Assembly: GCA_009602735.1 (NCBI GenBank)
Contig: WELA01002119.1
Span: 190,982-254,981, forward strand
Direction of reading: 5' to 3'
DNA: 64,000 bases
DNA from: Mesotaenium endlicherianum
Taxonomy: Eukaryota > Streptophyta > Zygnematophyceae > Zygnematales > Mesotaeniaceae
The notes below the pieces were generated by a model. It did no database searches, was not told where the DNA came from, and worked only from the letters and a program-made list of their open reading frames with translations. A program made the translations under genes and the position numbers. This document shows, piece after piece, positions 34,554 through 44,570 of this stretch; positions within the stretch are counted from its first letter, which is position 1; each line of letters opens with the position of its first letter.

Positions 34554-37500
34554 TCCAGTCTACTGACTGTGAGGATGCTAGAGATAGTGAGTCGTCACTA
34601 GCTGCCCTCGTAGCAGGTATTATGGGTCCTGCTGAACTGGATTCACTATGCATGCCTGACAACCAGATAAAGGAGACCATCAGCAATATAGACGTCCAGA
34701 GAGTGCACACTCTGGATGCTCTTGTTCCACCTGATGTCCAACATTTCTTTGCTACGTCAGGAGAACAATGCGAAAGTCAGGAAAAGACAGTCCCCCCTAT
34801 CCTACTGCATTGCATGATTGCAGGTAGGAAGGTGAGGGCATTTGTTGACGGAGGGGCGTCACATACTTTTATCCACAAGGACTTAGTTAAGCGGCTAAGG
34901 CTGCCTACTGTCACCCAAGGGAATAGAAAAATATTCCTTGGAGATGCCTCAAGTATCCCGGGAGGAGTTATAACCAAGCCTATTGAGGTCCAGTTAGGTT
35001 CTGGCATTGCAGTTCTAACTGAAACGCTTACATTTGAGGTACTCAACACTGGCTTTTATGATCTCGTGCTAGGCAGGTCCTGGCTTAATAGACATCAAGC
35101 TGAAGTGTGTTGGAGCAGAGGTACAGTTAAAGTGAGAGGAGCCAGTGATGGGCAGACTGACTTGGCACCCACCAGTGCTCTTCCTCTTGTCCTGTGTGGA
35201 TGGCAAATGAAGGAAAAGAAGAGGCTTCCAGAAGGATGCAAGTTGCTGAATGCAATGGAGTTCGTCAAAAGCTGGAACCAGAAGGAAGACAGAATGTTCT
35301 GTCTGCTGCTAAGAGAGGTACCTCCTCAACCTGAAGAAGTGGTTGAGAAAAAGGTACACCCTCCGGAACACCCTACTGCTGCAAACATTGTTGCTCAGTA
35401 CACGGATGTGTTTAATATGCCTCCAGGACTACCCCCTAAGCGGGAAGTAGATCATAGGATTGATTTATTACCTGGTAGCCAGCCACCCTGGCAACGCACG
35501 TATGGCTTGTCTTATTTGGAGAGTGAGGAGTTGAAAACACAGATTGCAGAGCTGGAGGAAAATGGTTACATTTCTCCCAGTAAATCACCGTACGGCGCAC
35601 CTATCCTATTTGTTAAGAAAAAGGATGGCAGTATGCGGATGTGTGTGGATTACAGAGCCCTGAACAGAATTACAGTAAAGAACAAGTATGCTTTACCCAG
35701 AATCGAGGACTTGCTTGATACCCTGTCTGGCGCTAAGGTGTTCAGTAAGATAGATCTCAAGAGTGGTTATCATCAAATCAGAATTGCTGAGGGGGATGAA
35801 CACAAGACTGCTTTCCGCACACGTTATGGACACTATGAGTTCAACGTGATGCCATTTGGACTGACTAATGCTCCTGCTACCTTTATGGGTGCTATGAATG
35901 ACATTTTCAGACCTTATTTGGATAAGTTTGTGCAAGTTTTCCTGGATGATATTTTAATTTTCTCTAAAGATGAAGCTCAGCACACTGAACACTTAAAGAA
36001 AGTGCTGGACACTCTGCGGAAAAATCACTTGTATGCTAAAATGAGCAAGTGTGATTTCTTTAAGGAAAGTATTGAATTCTTAGGCCACGTTGTCAGTAAA
36101 GAGGGCATCAGTGTGGATCCTAAGAAAGTCCAGACCATAAGGGACTGGCCAGTACCACAGTCTGTCTCTGAAGTTAGATCCTTCCTCGGGTTGGCTAACT
36201 ACTATAGGAGATTTATTGAGAATTATTCCACAAAGGCCAGTAAACTGACTGACCTTACTAAGAAAGACATCGGGTATGTGTGGGGGGAAGAGCAGCAGGC
36301 TGCCTTCCAGACCCTTAAAGATGCCCTTTGTTCTGCCCCAGTGCTAGCCGTGTATGACCCCAGCAAACCGGTGCAGGTGGTTACTGATGCCTCTGATTTT
36401 GCCATGGGTGCTATTTTGTTGCAGCCTGCTGACAAAACCACAAAGGATGGTAAGGTACGGCAGGAGTGGCATCCTGTGTTGTATGAGTCTATGAAATTTA
36501 ATCCAGCGGAGATTAATTACTCAGTGCATGATAAAGAGCTGCTAGCTATCATTCATGTACTCAAACAGTGGAGAGCATACTTACATGGTAAAGCTTTTAA
36601 GGTGATTACAGATCATCTAGCTCTGACCCACTTTCAGAAGAAGTCCAAGCTGTCGAGGAGGGAGAACCGCTGGAGCCAGATGCTGGAGCAGTTCCAAGTC
36701 CAGATCGACTACAAACCAGGGAAGTTGAATCCTGCTGATGCACTCTCTAGAAGACCTGACTTGCAAGAAAGGAACTTTAGTCAGCATACTGTAGATAAAG
36801 TCCTGTGTGCACTCACTTCACTAAAGGTGAAAAAGTCCTTCCTTGAACAACTTAGGAAAGCCTACCTTTCTGACCCAACATTTGAGCCCAGCCCCACTAC
36901 TGGTATGTGTCGTGCTACCGCACTCGGGTATAAGCTCAAGGGAGGGGTCTGGGTGACTGAAACCACTTCAGGCAGGCTGAAGCTGGTCATTCCTAATAAT
37001 TTGGAAATAAGGTCTCTCTTACTGAGTCAAGCTCATGACAGTCTCCTGGGTGGACATTTGGGGCAGGCCAAAACTGTTGGCAAACTGGCAAAACATTATC
37101 ATTGGGAGGGGTTACCCCGGGAGGTCTTGAAATATGTCAAGTCCTGTGACCAGTGTCAGAGAAATAAGTCTCGGCACACACCACCCGGAGGTCTCTTGCA
37201 ACCGCTACCCATCCCAGCGGGACGCTGGGAAACTATATCCATGGACTGGGTGGTCTCACTACCAAGAACTGCCAACGGGCATGATTCAATACTGGTAGTC
37301 GTGGATAAACTGACAAAAATGGTCATTTTTATCCCCACAACTGTCAAAGTGACTGCACTCGAAACAGCGAGACAGTTTTACAACCATGTAGTATGCCAAC
37401 ATGGGCTCCCTTCTAATATCATCTCAGACAGAGACTCAAAATTCACCTCTAAGTTCTGGAGAGCTTTAATGGGGTTAATGGGAGTCAAACAGCTGCTCAG

Positions 37501-38338
37501 CACAGCAAACCACCCTCAGACTGATGGGCAGACTGAAAGAACTAACCGAGTTCTGCAGGAGGTGCTGAGAGCATATATTAACCAAAAACAAGATAATTGG
37601 GATGACCTGTTGCCTCAAATTCAGTTTGCGGTCAACAGTGCGGTGCACGCGTCAACGGGCAAAACTCCTTTTGAACTCAGCCTGGGTAGAGTCCCTAAGT
37701 CTCCTCTAGATGTGCTAGGGGAATCTTTAACTCACCCTGAAGGGATTGACAACCCGGTCTCCCTCCAGTTAACTCAGGAGTTTGCTGACACCCTGTCAGA
37801 AGTCCAACGAAACTTGCACACGGCCCAAGAAAACCAACAAAAATACGCTAATCAACACCGTCGGGAACTGACATTTTCCAAGGGGGATTTAGTCAAACTG
37901 CATTCTCAGCACCTGTACCTCCCTGGTGTGGTCAAGAAAAAGCTTGGCCCTGTCTGGGTCGGTCCATATTCGGTGGTCCGTCGTGTCGGTCAGAATGCTT
38001 ACAAACTGAACATGTCAGCTGAATACAAGGGGCACCCGGTCTTTAATGTCTCCTTCCTGGAACCGTACATCAAAGGTGATACACTGTTCACAGGTCGGTT
38101 CCCTGTCCAACCGGGACCGGTCCCCGCTGTCCGGGACGGCGACCCTGAGGAATATGAGGTCGATGAGATTTTAGACGCTCGCTCGGTCCGTCGATCGTCT
38201 AAATATGTCATGAAATACCTCATTCGATGGAAGGGTTACGATGCCTCTGGGGACACTTGGGAGTTTAAGGACCACTTGACCAATGCCAAAGGGGCGTTGA
38301 CACGGTTCCACCTTCGGGCCGCTGGAGTCCCTCCATAA
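34508..38338 (+). CDS. pol: Element D Pol (protease, RT, RNase H, integrase, chromodomain)
   Basis: The first ATG is at 34622 (1238 residues from there), but the frame is open from 34508 and is probably entered by -1 frameshifting at 34535. Counting from that ATG: aspartic protease near 73-83 ([13 protein letters not shown], where DSG or DTG is usual); reverse transcriptase about 280-480 with [28 protein letters not shown] and FLDDILIFS; RNase H starting near 585 ([14 protein letters not shown]); integrase HHCC about 805-845 (AHD..GGHLG..CDQC); and the DDE core at about 874, 935 and 970 ([20 protein letters not shown]). A chromodomain lies at about 1177-1225 ([22 protein letters not shown]). 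The chromodomain defines a chromovirus and normally directs integration to marked chromatin. Confidence 0.95.
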   Translation, partial: GREKRPAFKRQQQSVIQSTDCEDARDSESSLAALVAGIMGPAELDSLCMPDNQIKETISNIDVQRVHTLDALVPPDVQHFFATSGEQCESQEKTVPPILLHCMIAGRKVRAFVDGGASHTFIHKDLVKRLRLPTVTQGNRKIFLGDASSIPGGVITKPIEVQLGSGIAVLTETLTFEVLNTGFYDLVLGRSWLNRHQAEVCWSRGTVKVRGASDGQTDLAPTSALPLVLCGWQMKEKKRLPEGCKLLNAMEFVKSWNQKEDRMFCLLLREVPPQPEEVVEKKVHPPEHPTAANIVAQYTDVFNMPPGLPPKREVDHRIDLLPGSQPPWQRTYGLSYLESEELKTQIAELEENGYISPSKSPYGAPILFVKKKDGSMRMCVDYRALNRITVKNKYALPRIEDLLDTLSGAKVFSKIDLKSGYHQIRIAEGDEHKTAFRTRYGHYEFNVMPFGLTNAPATFMGAMNDIFRPYLDKFVQVFLDDILIFSKDEAQHTEHLKKVLDTLRKNHLYAKMSKCDFFKESIEFLGHVVSKEGISVDPKKVQTIRDWPVPQSVSEVRSFLGLANYYRRFIENYSTKASKLTDLTKKDIGYVWGEEQQAAFQTLKDALCSAPVLAVYDPSKPVQVVTDASDFAMGAILLQPADKTTKDGKVRQEWHPVLYESMKFNPAEINYSVHDKELLAIIHVLKQWRAYLHGKAFKVITDHLALTHFQKKSKLSRRENRWSQMLEQFQVQIDYKPGKLNPADALSRRPDLQERNFSQHTVDKVLCALTSLKVKKSFLEQLRKAYLSDPTFEPSPTTGMCRATALGYKLKGGVWVTETTSGRLKLVIPNNLEIRSLLLSQAHDSLLGGHLGQAKTVGKLAKHYHWEGLPREVLKYVKSCDQCQRNKSRHTPPGGLLQPLPIPAGRWETISMDWVVSLPRTANGHDSILVVVDKLTKMVIFIPTTVKVTALETARQFYNHVVCQHGLPSNIISDRDSKFTSKFWRALMGLMGVKQLLSTANHPQTDGQTERTNRVLQEVLRAYINQKQDNWDDLLPQIQFAVNSAVHASTGKTPFELSLGRVPKSPLDVLGESLTHPEGIDNPVSLQLTQEFADTLSEVQRNLHTAQENQQKYANQHRRELTFSKGDLVKLHSQHLYLPGVVKKKLGPVWVGPYSVVRRVGQNAYKLNMSAEYKGHPVFNVSFLEPYIKGDTLFTGRFPVQPGPVPAVRDGDPEEYEVDEILDARSVRRSSKYVMKYLIRWKGYDASGDTWEFKDHLTNAKGALTRFHLRAAGVPP
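34529..34570 (+). promoter_or_regulatory. -1 ribosomal frameshift signal between gag and pol
   Basis: In the gag frame the codons CCT TTA AAA contain the heptamer T TTA AAA (34529-34535), of X XXY YYZ form. Seven nucleotides later, 34543-34552 (ACAGTCAGTA) pairs perfectly with 34561-34570 (TACTGACTGT) around an 8-nt loop. The pol frame is open from 34508 and is exactly -1 relative to gag. Slippage would yield a Gag-Pol of about 1754 residues and keep Gag in excess. The truncated copy near 26297-26340 keeps the heptamer and a 9-bp version of the stem. Confidence 0.88.
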
Positions 38339-38605
38339 CTGTCATTTCAGTTGACACGGGAAGGTGACAGGCGGTCCTGTCTCCATTTAAGTTGGAGGGG
38401 AAAATATATGACAGTTAGTGAGCGAGAGCGATAAAAACACACTCATACGTTTATGTGTAGCGCATCGCAACTACGTCAACTTTTAGCAATCATCCTGTAA
38501 GGTAAACAGCAGCGAAGCCACTATACTAAATACTAACATACTTCCTGCAATCCCTATGACAAAGGTCCATATCCTACTAACTTGTGCCCTGGTTACATGT
38601 GCAGG
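38339..38605 (+). promoter_or_regulatory. Pol-ORF3 spacer with splice-acceptor-like 3' end
   Basis: This 267-nt spacer holds an internal polypurine-like tract (38387-38400) and ends in a plausible 3' splice site. TACTAAC branch-point motifs occur near 38531 and 38576, followed by a pyrimidine-containing stretch and GTGCAG at 38599-38604, 1 nt before the ORF3 ATG. This suggests ORF3 is made from a spliced subgenomic RNA, as env genes are. Confidence 0.5.
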
Positions 38606-40282
38606 ATGGCGCCCACCACACAAAAGGAGGACAGAAAGCGCAAGGCAGAAGAAGCCAGGAGGACAATGGAGCAATACCAGAAGGAGCTGGCGGCGACGTC
38701 CCTCACCAGGAGAGAACAAGAAAGGGTCCGCAAACAACAAGAGGCGGCAGAAGAGGCACAGAGGAAGAAGGATCAGGAAGCGGAAAACCTCAGGAAGGCT
38801 GAGGAGGAGAGACAGAAGAAACAGCAAGAAGAAGCGGCAGCGGCAGAAGAGGAGAAAAGAAAAAAGATTGAAGCGGACAGACAGAAGAGCTTGGCCACTT
38901 ACAGGTATACTGTGGTGGGTGGCCAAAACTTCGATAACCTGAAGGAAGCATTGCTGGCAGCCCAGGAGATCAACAGGCTGGAACAGACAACACTGCTACA
39001 GAAGGAAGGAGCTACAGCACTGGACAGGTACATCGAGACACACACCGGCGTGGTCCTTTACGAAGATTATGCTAAGATGGTGGGCTATACAGCAGAGCAG
39101 GCCCGGTATCTCGCAGATGATTCAGAGGACAAGCCGGTCCCCATACCGGGAATAGTGGGAGATCAGAGACTCATCCGGATGGTGAGCATGCGGCCCGATA
39201 GCTTTAAGGATACGGTATTCTACCTCACACTCCTGCCAGCTTACAATGAAGTTGAGAGAAGGAGCTGGGAGTACTTGGCCAGGGAAGCAGGACAGCAGAT
39301 GTTCTCTCCCCACTGGTTCCCGTGTAAACTGAGGAAGGCTGAGCACGGACCCCAGTACTACCAGCAGCCAACAGACTGGAGGTGGATGACCGTCACAAAT
39401 AAGAAGCAGGAGTGTGACCGAGCCCAACCGGATGACTTCCACTATGGCCTAGACGGCTATCTCATCCTACCACCTCACATTGCCCCTTGGGACCCCAGGC
39501 TGAATGGATGCCTGAGCAATATGAATGCAGAGACCAAGGAACATAGGAGGAGGGGAAGAGACTACTTCTCTAAGGGAAAGCATGCCTTTGTCAAATGGGC
39601 AAAGAATGCAGGCCGGATAGATATCAGTAGGCTGAAGGCCAAGCAACCTCCAGCGCGCCCTAAGAAAGGGAGGTCGGTAGACTACTCCATGTCTACTAGG
39701 GAGCAGGACGACTTAGTGGACGAGACCCCTACTCTCTCCGAGGAGGAGGATGAGGAGGATGAGGAAGAAGAACAAGGCAGAGGAGAAGCATCAGCAGCAG
39801 GTACTCAGGATACCCAGGGACAGGCAGTGGCACTTCCTAAAGAACCACGATCAGGTGTGTGGAATGTGATCCCCGTTATGGCGACAACTGGACCCCGCGC
39901 TCGCTCCCCCAGCCCACCTGCCCAAGCAGGGGAAGAAGCTGATCTGACTGTACTGGGCAGCAGACACAGGCAGAAATCCCCAGAGGACAGGGGTGCCAGA
40001 AGAGGGACACGCGGGTGGGCCAGAGGTATGCCAGCCTCCCCCTCCGCTCAGGGGCATGTACCTCTAGCCAATGTATTTCAGCATCCTACTGGAATGCCTG
40101 TCTATGTGGGCATCAACACCCAAGTGGTTGAAGAGCAGGCTACCATCCTTCGTTCTCCTCGAGGTCCAACTTTAGAGCAAACAGGGTTCTTTAGAAGGCC
40201 AGCTGACAGACCTAGAGGGCTGTCCAGATCTAGGTCCAGATCTCCGTCCCCTGATCCTGAAGCCCCAGGAACCACCCCTTAA
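38606..40282 (+). CDS. Element D ORF3, accessory protein of unknown function (558 residues)
   Basis: In the same sense as gag-pol and downstream of it. Residues about 1-100 are strongly charged and probably a long coiled coil (QEAAEEAQRKKDQEAENLRK). About 100-330 looks globular, with many Trp, Tyr and His (DFHYGLDGYLILPPHIAPWD, FSPHWFPCKLRKAEHGPQYY). About 340-400 contains a basic patch (PPARPKKGRS) and a Glu/Asp run. The C-terminus is Pro/Ser/Arg-rich and ends in an RS-like stretch (LSRSRSRSPSP). There is no signal peptide or membrane segment, so it is not an envelope protein. I recognise no family. The ATG at 38606 is preferred because it directly follows the splice-acceptor-like site. Confidence 0.9.
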   Translation: MAPTTQKEDRKRKAEEARRTMEQYQKELAATSLTRREQERVRKQQEAAEEAQRKKDQEAENLRKAEEERQKKQQEEAAAAEEEKRKKIEADRQKSLATYRYTVVGGQNFDNLKEALLAAQEINRLEQTTLLQKEGATALDRYIETHTGVVLYEDYAKMVGYTAEQARYLADDSEDKPVPIPGIVGDQRLIRMVSMRPDSFKDTVFYLTLLPAYNEVERRSWEYLAREAGQQMFSPHWFPCKLRKAEHGPQYYQQPTDWRWMTVTNKKQECDRAQPDDFHYGLDGYLILPPHIAPWDPRLNGCLSNMNAETKEHRRRGRDYFSKGKHAFVKWAKNAGRIDISRLKAKQPPARPKKGRSVDYSMSTREQDDLVDETPTLSEEEDEEDEEEEQGRGEASAAGTQDTQGQAVALPKEPRSGVWNVIPVMATTGPRARSPSPPAQAGEEADLTVLGSRHRQKSPEDRGARRGTRGWARGMPASPSAQGHVPLANVFQHPTGMPVYVGINTQVVEEQATILRSPRGPTLEQTGFFRRPADRPRGLSRSRSRSPSPDPEAPGTTP

Positions 40283-40360
40283 GGTGACAGGCTGAAAAGA
40301 TAGTCAGTAAGGGAGGCTGGTCAGGGTCAGTTTCTTTATTTAAAGCTTTTGCAGTTTAAT

Positions 40361-40395
40361 GTTGTCGAGGCGACAACAAGTTAAGTTGGAGGGAT
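40361..40395 (+). other. Hairpin and polypurine tract of element D
   Basis: GTTGTCG and CGACAAC (40361-40367 and 40371-40377) form a 7-bp stem with a 3-nt loop. It is followed by TTAAGTTGGAGGGAT directly before the 3' LTR, whose purine run is the plus-strand primer. The same hairpin and tract are kept in the inverted fragment at about 22682-22715. Confidence 0.8.
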
Positions 40396-41113
40396 TGTAA
40401 TGAATCAGTATATTAGTGGATATAATATTCATTTAAATATAATAGTTAATTAAGTTCAGCCTGCTGAACTTTAGTTAATAATCAGTCTGCTGGACTTTAC
40501 ATAATTATCAGTTTAATGACTCGGCCGAAAGCAGCAGGCTGAAGTCAACTTAAGTCAGCTTGCTGACACATTCTTTGACAGCCAGCTGACTTCCGTACTC
40601 GGTAGCAGCGAACTGCCTTGATATGCATCTAAGTGCGATATGCTAGATGAATGGCCAGATGACATCCCTATGATGGATGGCTATTCGGGATGATGGGAGA
40701 TGGCGGTGGATTTGGTTAACCGAGGTCCTACCAACGTGGTTAACTCCCGGGTAGGCGGTGCCATCGCACTGACCGTTGAACAGTAAACTCATTCCATGTA
40801 CATATGCTAGGCATTGCTCTCGAGTCGGCATTCGGAAACGAGACTAACTCTCTTGTACAGCTTACTGAGAGAGATCTGAATCCAAGGCGAGAAGCCATTG
40901 ATACGCACTGTCTTCTAACCTTGCTTATGTATGAGTTTACTGATTTGCATTATGGATGCTAGTTTACTCTCATTTGACTGACGAGTAGTATTCCCTGCTA
41001 GTGTATTGTCCTTTGCCGTTTAACGAGTTAACGGAAATACCATAAAGATTACTTGCTGATATAAAGATCTTTATTAATTGTTAATCGCCTATTTGGTAAG
41101 TCGATTCATTTCA
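40396..41113 (+). repeat. Element D 3' LTR
   Basis: 718 bp, starting TGTAATGAATC and ending GATTCATTTCA, matching the 5' LTR except for a few substitutions and lacking its 27-bp internal duplication. Element C sequence resumes immediately after it. Confidence 0.95.
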
Positions 41114-41852
41114 CCTTTCTTCTCGCAATTTGTGGACAAAAAACTAAAATTACTATTGGTGATAAGTCTCTGCATGATAAATTGTAAAAATATGGCTGTA
41201 GTCTATGAGTATGTGGTTTTTTAGAGTCCAAGTTTGCTCAATTTGAAACTGTGGTCAGAGAGATAAAAATCTCTAAACACAAGGGGGTCAGGCTGCTGGC
41301 ATTATCAGGGCAGAATTTGCCTTTTGACATTGTGCCCTCCCCTGAACTTGGAATGCTCTGAAACTCAAGACCATGGTAGAAGATCTTATTGCGCCTATTT
41401 AAAGACTAACTTTGCAAAATTTGGAGAAGTATAGAAGAACTTATGGTTTTTAGAAGTTCCTGCATAGATTAGGAGGAGTCCTTACTCTCTCTGCTCTCAA
41501 CAAGACTCCAGAACTTGGAATGCTCTCAAAATTGGTGACCTGGTAGATTTCTCCGACGCTCTCCGTGTGGCGTTAAATTTTTTATAATTTTAAGCAGTTC
41601 TATGGACGCTATGAATTTTTGAATCTGTGGCAGATTTTGGGCCACCTTGTACTATGATCTCTATCATCAAGGAGTAGGCTAGCCAATAAGGTCACACCAC
41701 CCACAACCTTGCCTAGTCTACCTTACATGGCGCCTTTGACTAATCTTCTTTACATGTGTGGCACCTGATTTGAATCTGTTGACTAGACTACTCCACATGT
41801 GTAAGACCTGACTTGACGCGCCGAGACGTCGCTTTTTTTGTCGGGGGAGTGA
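41114..41852 (+). mobile_element. Element C 3' untranslated part, resumed after element D
   Basis: Non-coding DNA linking the element D insertion to the 3' LTR of element C. It ends with a purine-rich TCGGGGGAGTGA at 41841-41852, a likely polypurine tract. Assignment to element C rests on position: chromodomain remnant before element D, tract and LTR after it. Confidence 0.6.
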
Positions 41853-42355
41853 TGTAGTGATGTGAGTTATAATGTATTATGTTGATTTTATTTTGATGCT
41901 TTTGAATATATTTGGAGTAGTATTGTGTGGATTCAAGTGTGAATAGATACTGTAGTGACTTGGTTTATGTCCTTTGAACCTTCTAAAGCATTTTCAAAGT
42001 TAGAGGAAGGACTTAGAAGAACTCCAGGTGGCAAAAGTCAAATGTGCCATTTTTAAGTCAAAAAGACATGCGTACATTATTCTAGAAAGAGGTGGCAAGT
42101 TTTGGGATGTGTTGGGTGCCAACACATCAACATGCACCTTCCTAGAAATTACTATTGAAGCAAGTATATAAACAAGAGCTAGATCATAGAAAGGCATTCG
42201 AGAATCTCTCTTGTACTTGCCAAATTCCAGAAATATATTAACTTTCAAGAAACCATCTCTCTTTCAAGAAGCTACCACATGTGTTCAAAGATCCTTGTCT
42301 TGAATAGATAAGGTATTGTATTTTACTAAGTACTTTATCTATCTGTTTCACTACA
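41853..42355 (+). repeat. Element C 3' LTR
   Basis: 503 bp, beginning TGTAGTGATG right after a polypurine tract and ending TTTCACTACA, so the ends are inverted (TGTAGTGA and TCACTACA). A TATATAAAC at 42165-42173 is a likely promoter box. The matching 5' LTR is absent from the window. Confidence 0.7.
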
Positions 42356-42661
42356 CCAACAAAGGGAGTAGGAAGATGTTCACGATCACCTGCTGGAGAA
42401 GAAAGATGCTGGAGAAGAAACATGCACCAGTAGAGAAAATCATGCTACTTCTCAACATTCTAGGAGAGTGAGTGTATTACCAGACAAGTTTGGTCATGTT
42501 GTGTATGTGATGCTTGTTGAGTGTATATATGAAGGATAAATAATGAAGTTTGAAGTGGCCTAAATAGGATATGATTTTGAGCCCAAGAGCTATGAGGCGG
42601 TTCTGAGGACAGATTCAGCAAATATGTGAAGGCAAGGTTTAGTGGAGGAGATAGAGTCACT

Positions 42662-43851
42662 GGATGAATTGAATCTTGCTTATTCAAGATAAATACATTC
42701 CATTTAAATATATAAGATTAGAGATAGGTGGAAGCGTGTAAAATCGAGGAGCGATCGTCGCCCTTATAATGAATTCCGTTTACTCATCTATACCCTTTGA
42801 CTCACTTACCATAGTGTGCCATAGTTGCACACTAACTCACGGCACAAGGAAGGGGTGAACTTGAGGACTAAAGCTTCTCCTTTAGAAACTCATGGCCTCT
42901 TGCCTACCAGGTAAACAAGTATGTATAAGCACTTAGACAACATCAGAGGATTGAATAGCAAAGGCGCTCTCATTCAGATGACCATAATGTAGCTAAAACA
43001 CAATTCACTGACTTAGGTGCAAAACCATGGAATCAGTCCGCTATGTGACCCCAAAATTCCAGAGAGAAAATTCTGTCAATACATCTTTAAATCAAGCAAA
43101 CTTAACGGCAACGGACGCGTTTTGACGAGACCTTTCCAAAATGTCCTAGTTCGCTTTATTTCGAGCACAGACGAGGAAGTTATGTCAATTTCCGTGAAAG
43201 CCGGTCATAATAACGAACCCAAAAGTGCACACATCACTTGCCATTAGAAATTCAACTCCAAAGCCTAGTGTCCAGAATAAGGGACCACGAGATCCCAGCT
43301 TGCTATGACTTAGTTGTCACCTGGTTGACCACGACGCAAGGTGCGCCGTTTCGTGGGAAACCTGTTAAGTTGGGACCCACAGATCTAGGTATAACGACCA
43401 TATTAATTCGTCGGTTGACTTAAGTCCTAACTGTTCAGTGGACTGATGACGGCTCCGCTTACCCACGATTTAACCACACTGGTAGGACATCGACCTCTTG
43501 ACTTTCACTTTACTATGGTCACATGTGCCAATCTACAAATAATTATCTAAATGAATATATATTCTCAGCGTACTGAAGCTAAGTATACTGACTAATATTA
43601 CGCGAGCTTACTATATGTCAACTTACTGATGTTATATCCTATATATAACTGATATATAAATCTCAACAAACTATACTATGATACAAAAATCATCCCGCTG
43701 ACTTTTTTTACAAAGTAAGTGAACTCGTATTATATCGATACATATTCATTTCGATGAACTCGCATATGTGAGTATATTGACATATTACTTATTTAATAAT
43801 ACATGTGTATATGCAAGTAATTAAATAACTAATGAACTGCTTCATTACAGT
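42662..43851. repeat. LTR-like repeat E, right copy
   Basis: Positions 42668-43515 align along their length with 19921-20799. The copy continues to TTCATTACA at 43851, which mirrors the TGTAATGAA start of the left copy. It is followed by decayed copia polymerase sequence, so it may be the 5' LTR of a copia element with a large internal deletion. Confidence 0.6.
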
Positions 43852-43939
43852 GGAGAAGAACCAGCGTAAGACGGAGGAGCATCCACTTGCCAAGAAGGTT
43901 GAGAGCGACAAGGTTAATTCACGCGAAGAAGACAGAAGT

Positions 43940-44570
43940 AAATGTCTCTGTGGACACATACAAGGTGATATATGTGGCTAAAGGTCACTCATGAACAGAA
44001 AGGGAGACTATCATAAGACTTTTGCTCCTCTAAGCAGGATTGTCTCGCTGAGGGTGATGGCTTAGATTGCAACAGAAGATTACATAGAGTTGCACCAGAC
44101 GGATGTCAAGATAGATTGAAGAAAGAAGTGTATATGGAGAAGTTTGAGAGGTTTATTGATCCAAAGGTCTTCCAAAAAATAGTCGTAAGCCAAAGAAGTC
44201 ATTGCATGGATTGAAAGAATCAAAATTTGACTTTTTTCTCTAAGGTGAGGATTTTGTGGAGTCCAATGCGGACAACCGTCTCTACATGATGAGCAAAGGT
44301 AACAGAGTCATGCTGGTACTGTATGACTTGCAAGTTGATTGGGAAGAGGAGGGAGTTGTTACACATAGTGAAGGATGTTCTGAGCAGCACTTATGACATG
44401 AATGAATTGGAAGTGGAGTTCTTCCTTGCCATGCTGGTGAAAAGGCATGGCCAAAAGGAAAATATTGCTTGGGCAACCAACCTATCTTCATATAACATGA
44501 GAAGGCTTGACATGACAGGCTGTAAGCCTATTGTTGTGCCCTTAGACCCTAATTTCCAAGCATGAGGGAT
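43940..44570 (+). pseudogene. Ty1/copia reverse transcriptase remnant
   Basis: Broken frames keep copia-type RT phrases: YVAKGHS, KKSLHGLKES, FVESNADNRLYMMSKGNRVMLVLYD, HIVKDVLSSTYDMNELEVEFFLAMLVKR and MTGCKPIVVPLDPN. Many stops and frameshifts separate them, and the YVDD core is lost after VLYD. It is the only copia-type sequence I see in the window. Confidence 0.8.

Larger units (their letters stand above)
32296..41113 (+). mobile_element. Element D: structurally complete Ty3/gypsy chromovirus with a third ORF
   Basis: An 8818-bp element: 5' LTR 32296-33040, primer site 33042-33053, gag 33075-34553, pol 34508-38338 in the -1 frame, ORF3 38606-40282, polypurine tract ending at 40395 and 3' LTR 40396-41113. 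All three frames are free of stops. The 5-bp flanks CCGTT (32291-32295) and CCTTT (41114-41118) differ at one base, consistent with an aged target duplication. It sits inside the 3' part of element C, which resumes at 41114. The LTRs are nearly identical apart from scattered substitutions and a 27-bp extra segment in the 5' LTR, so the insertion is the youngest event seen in the nest. Confidence 0.95.
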
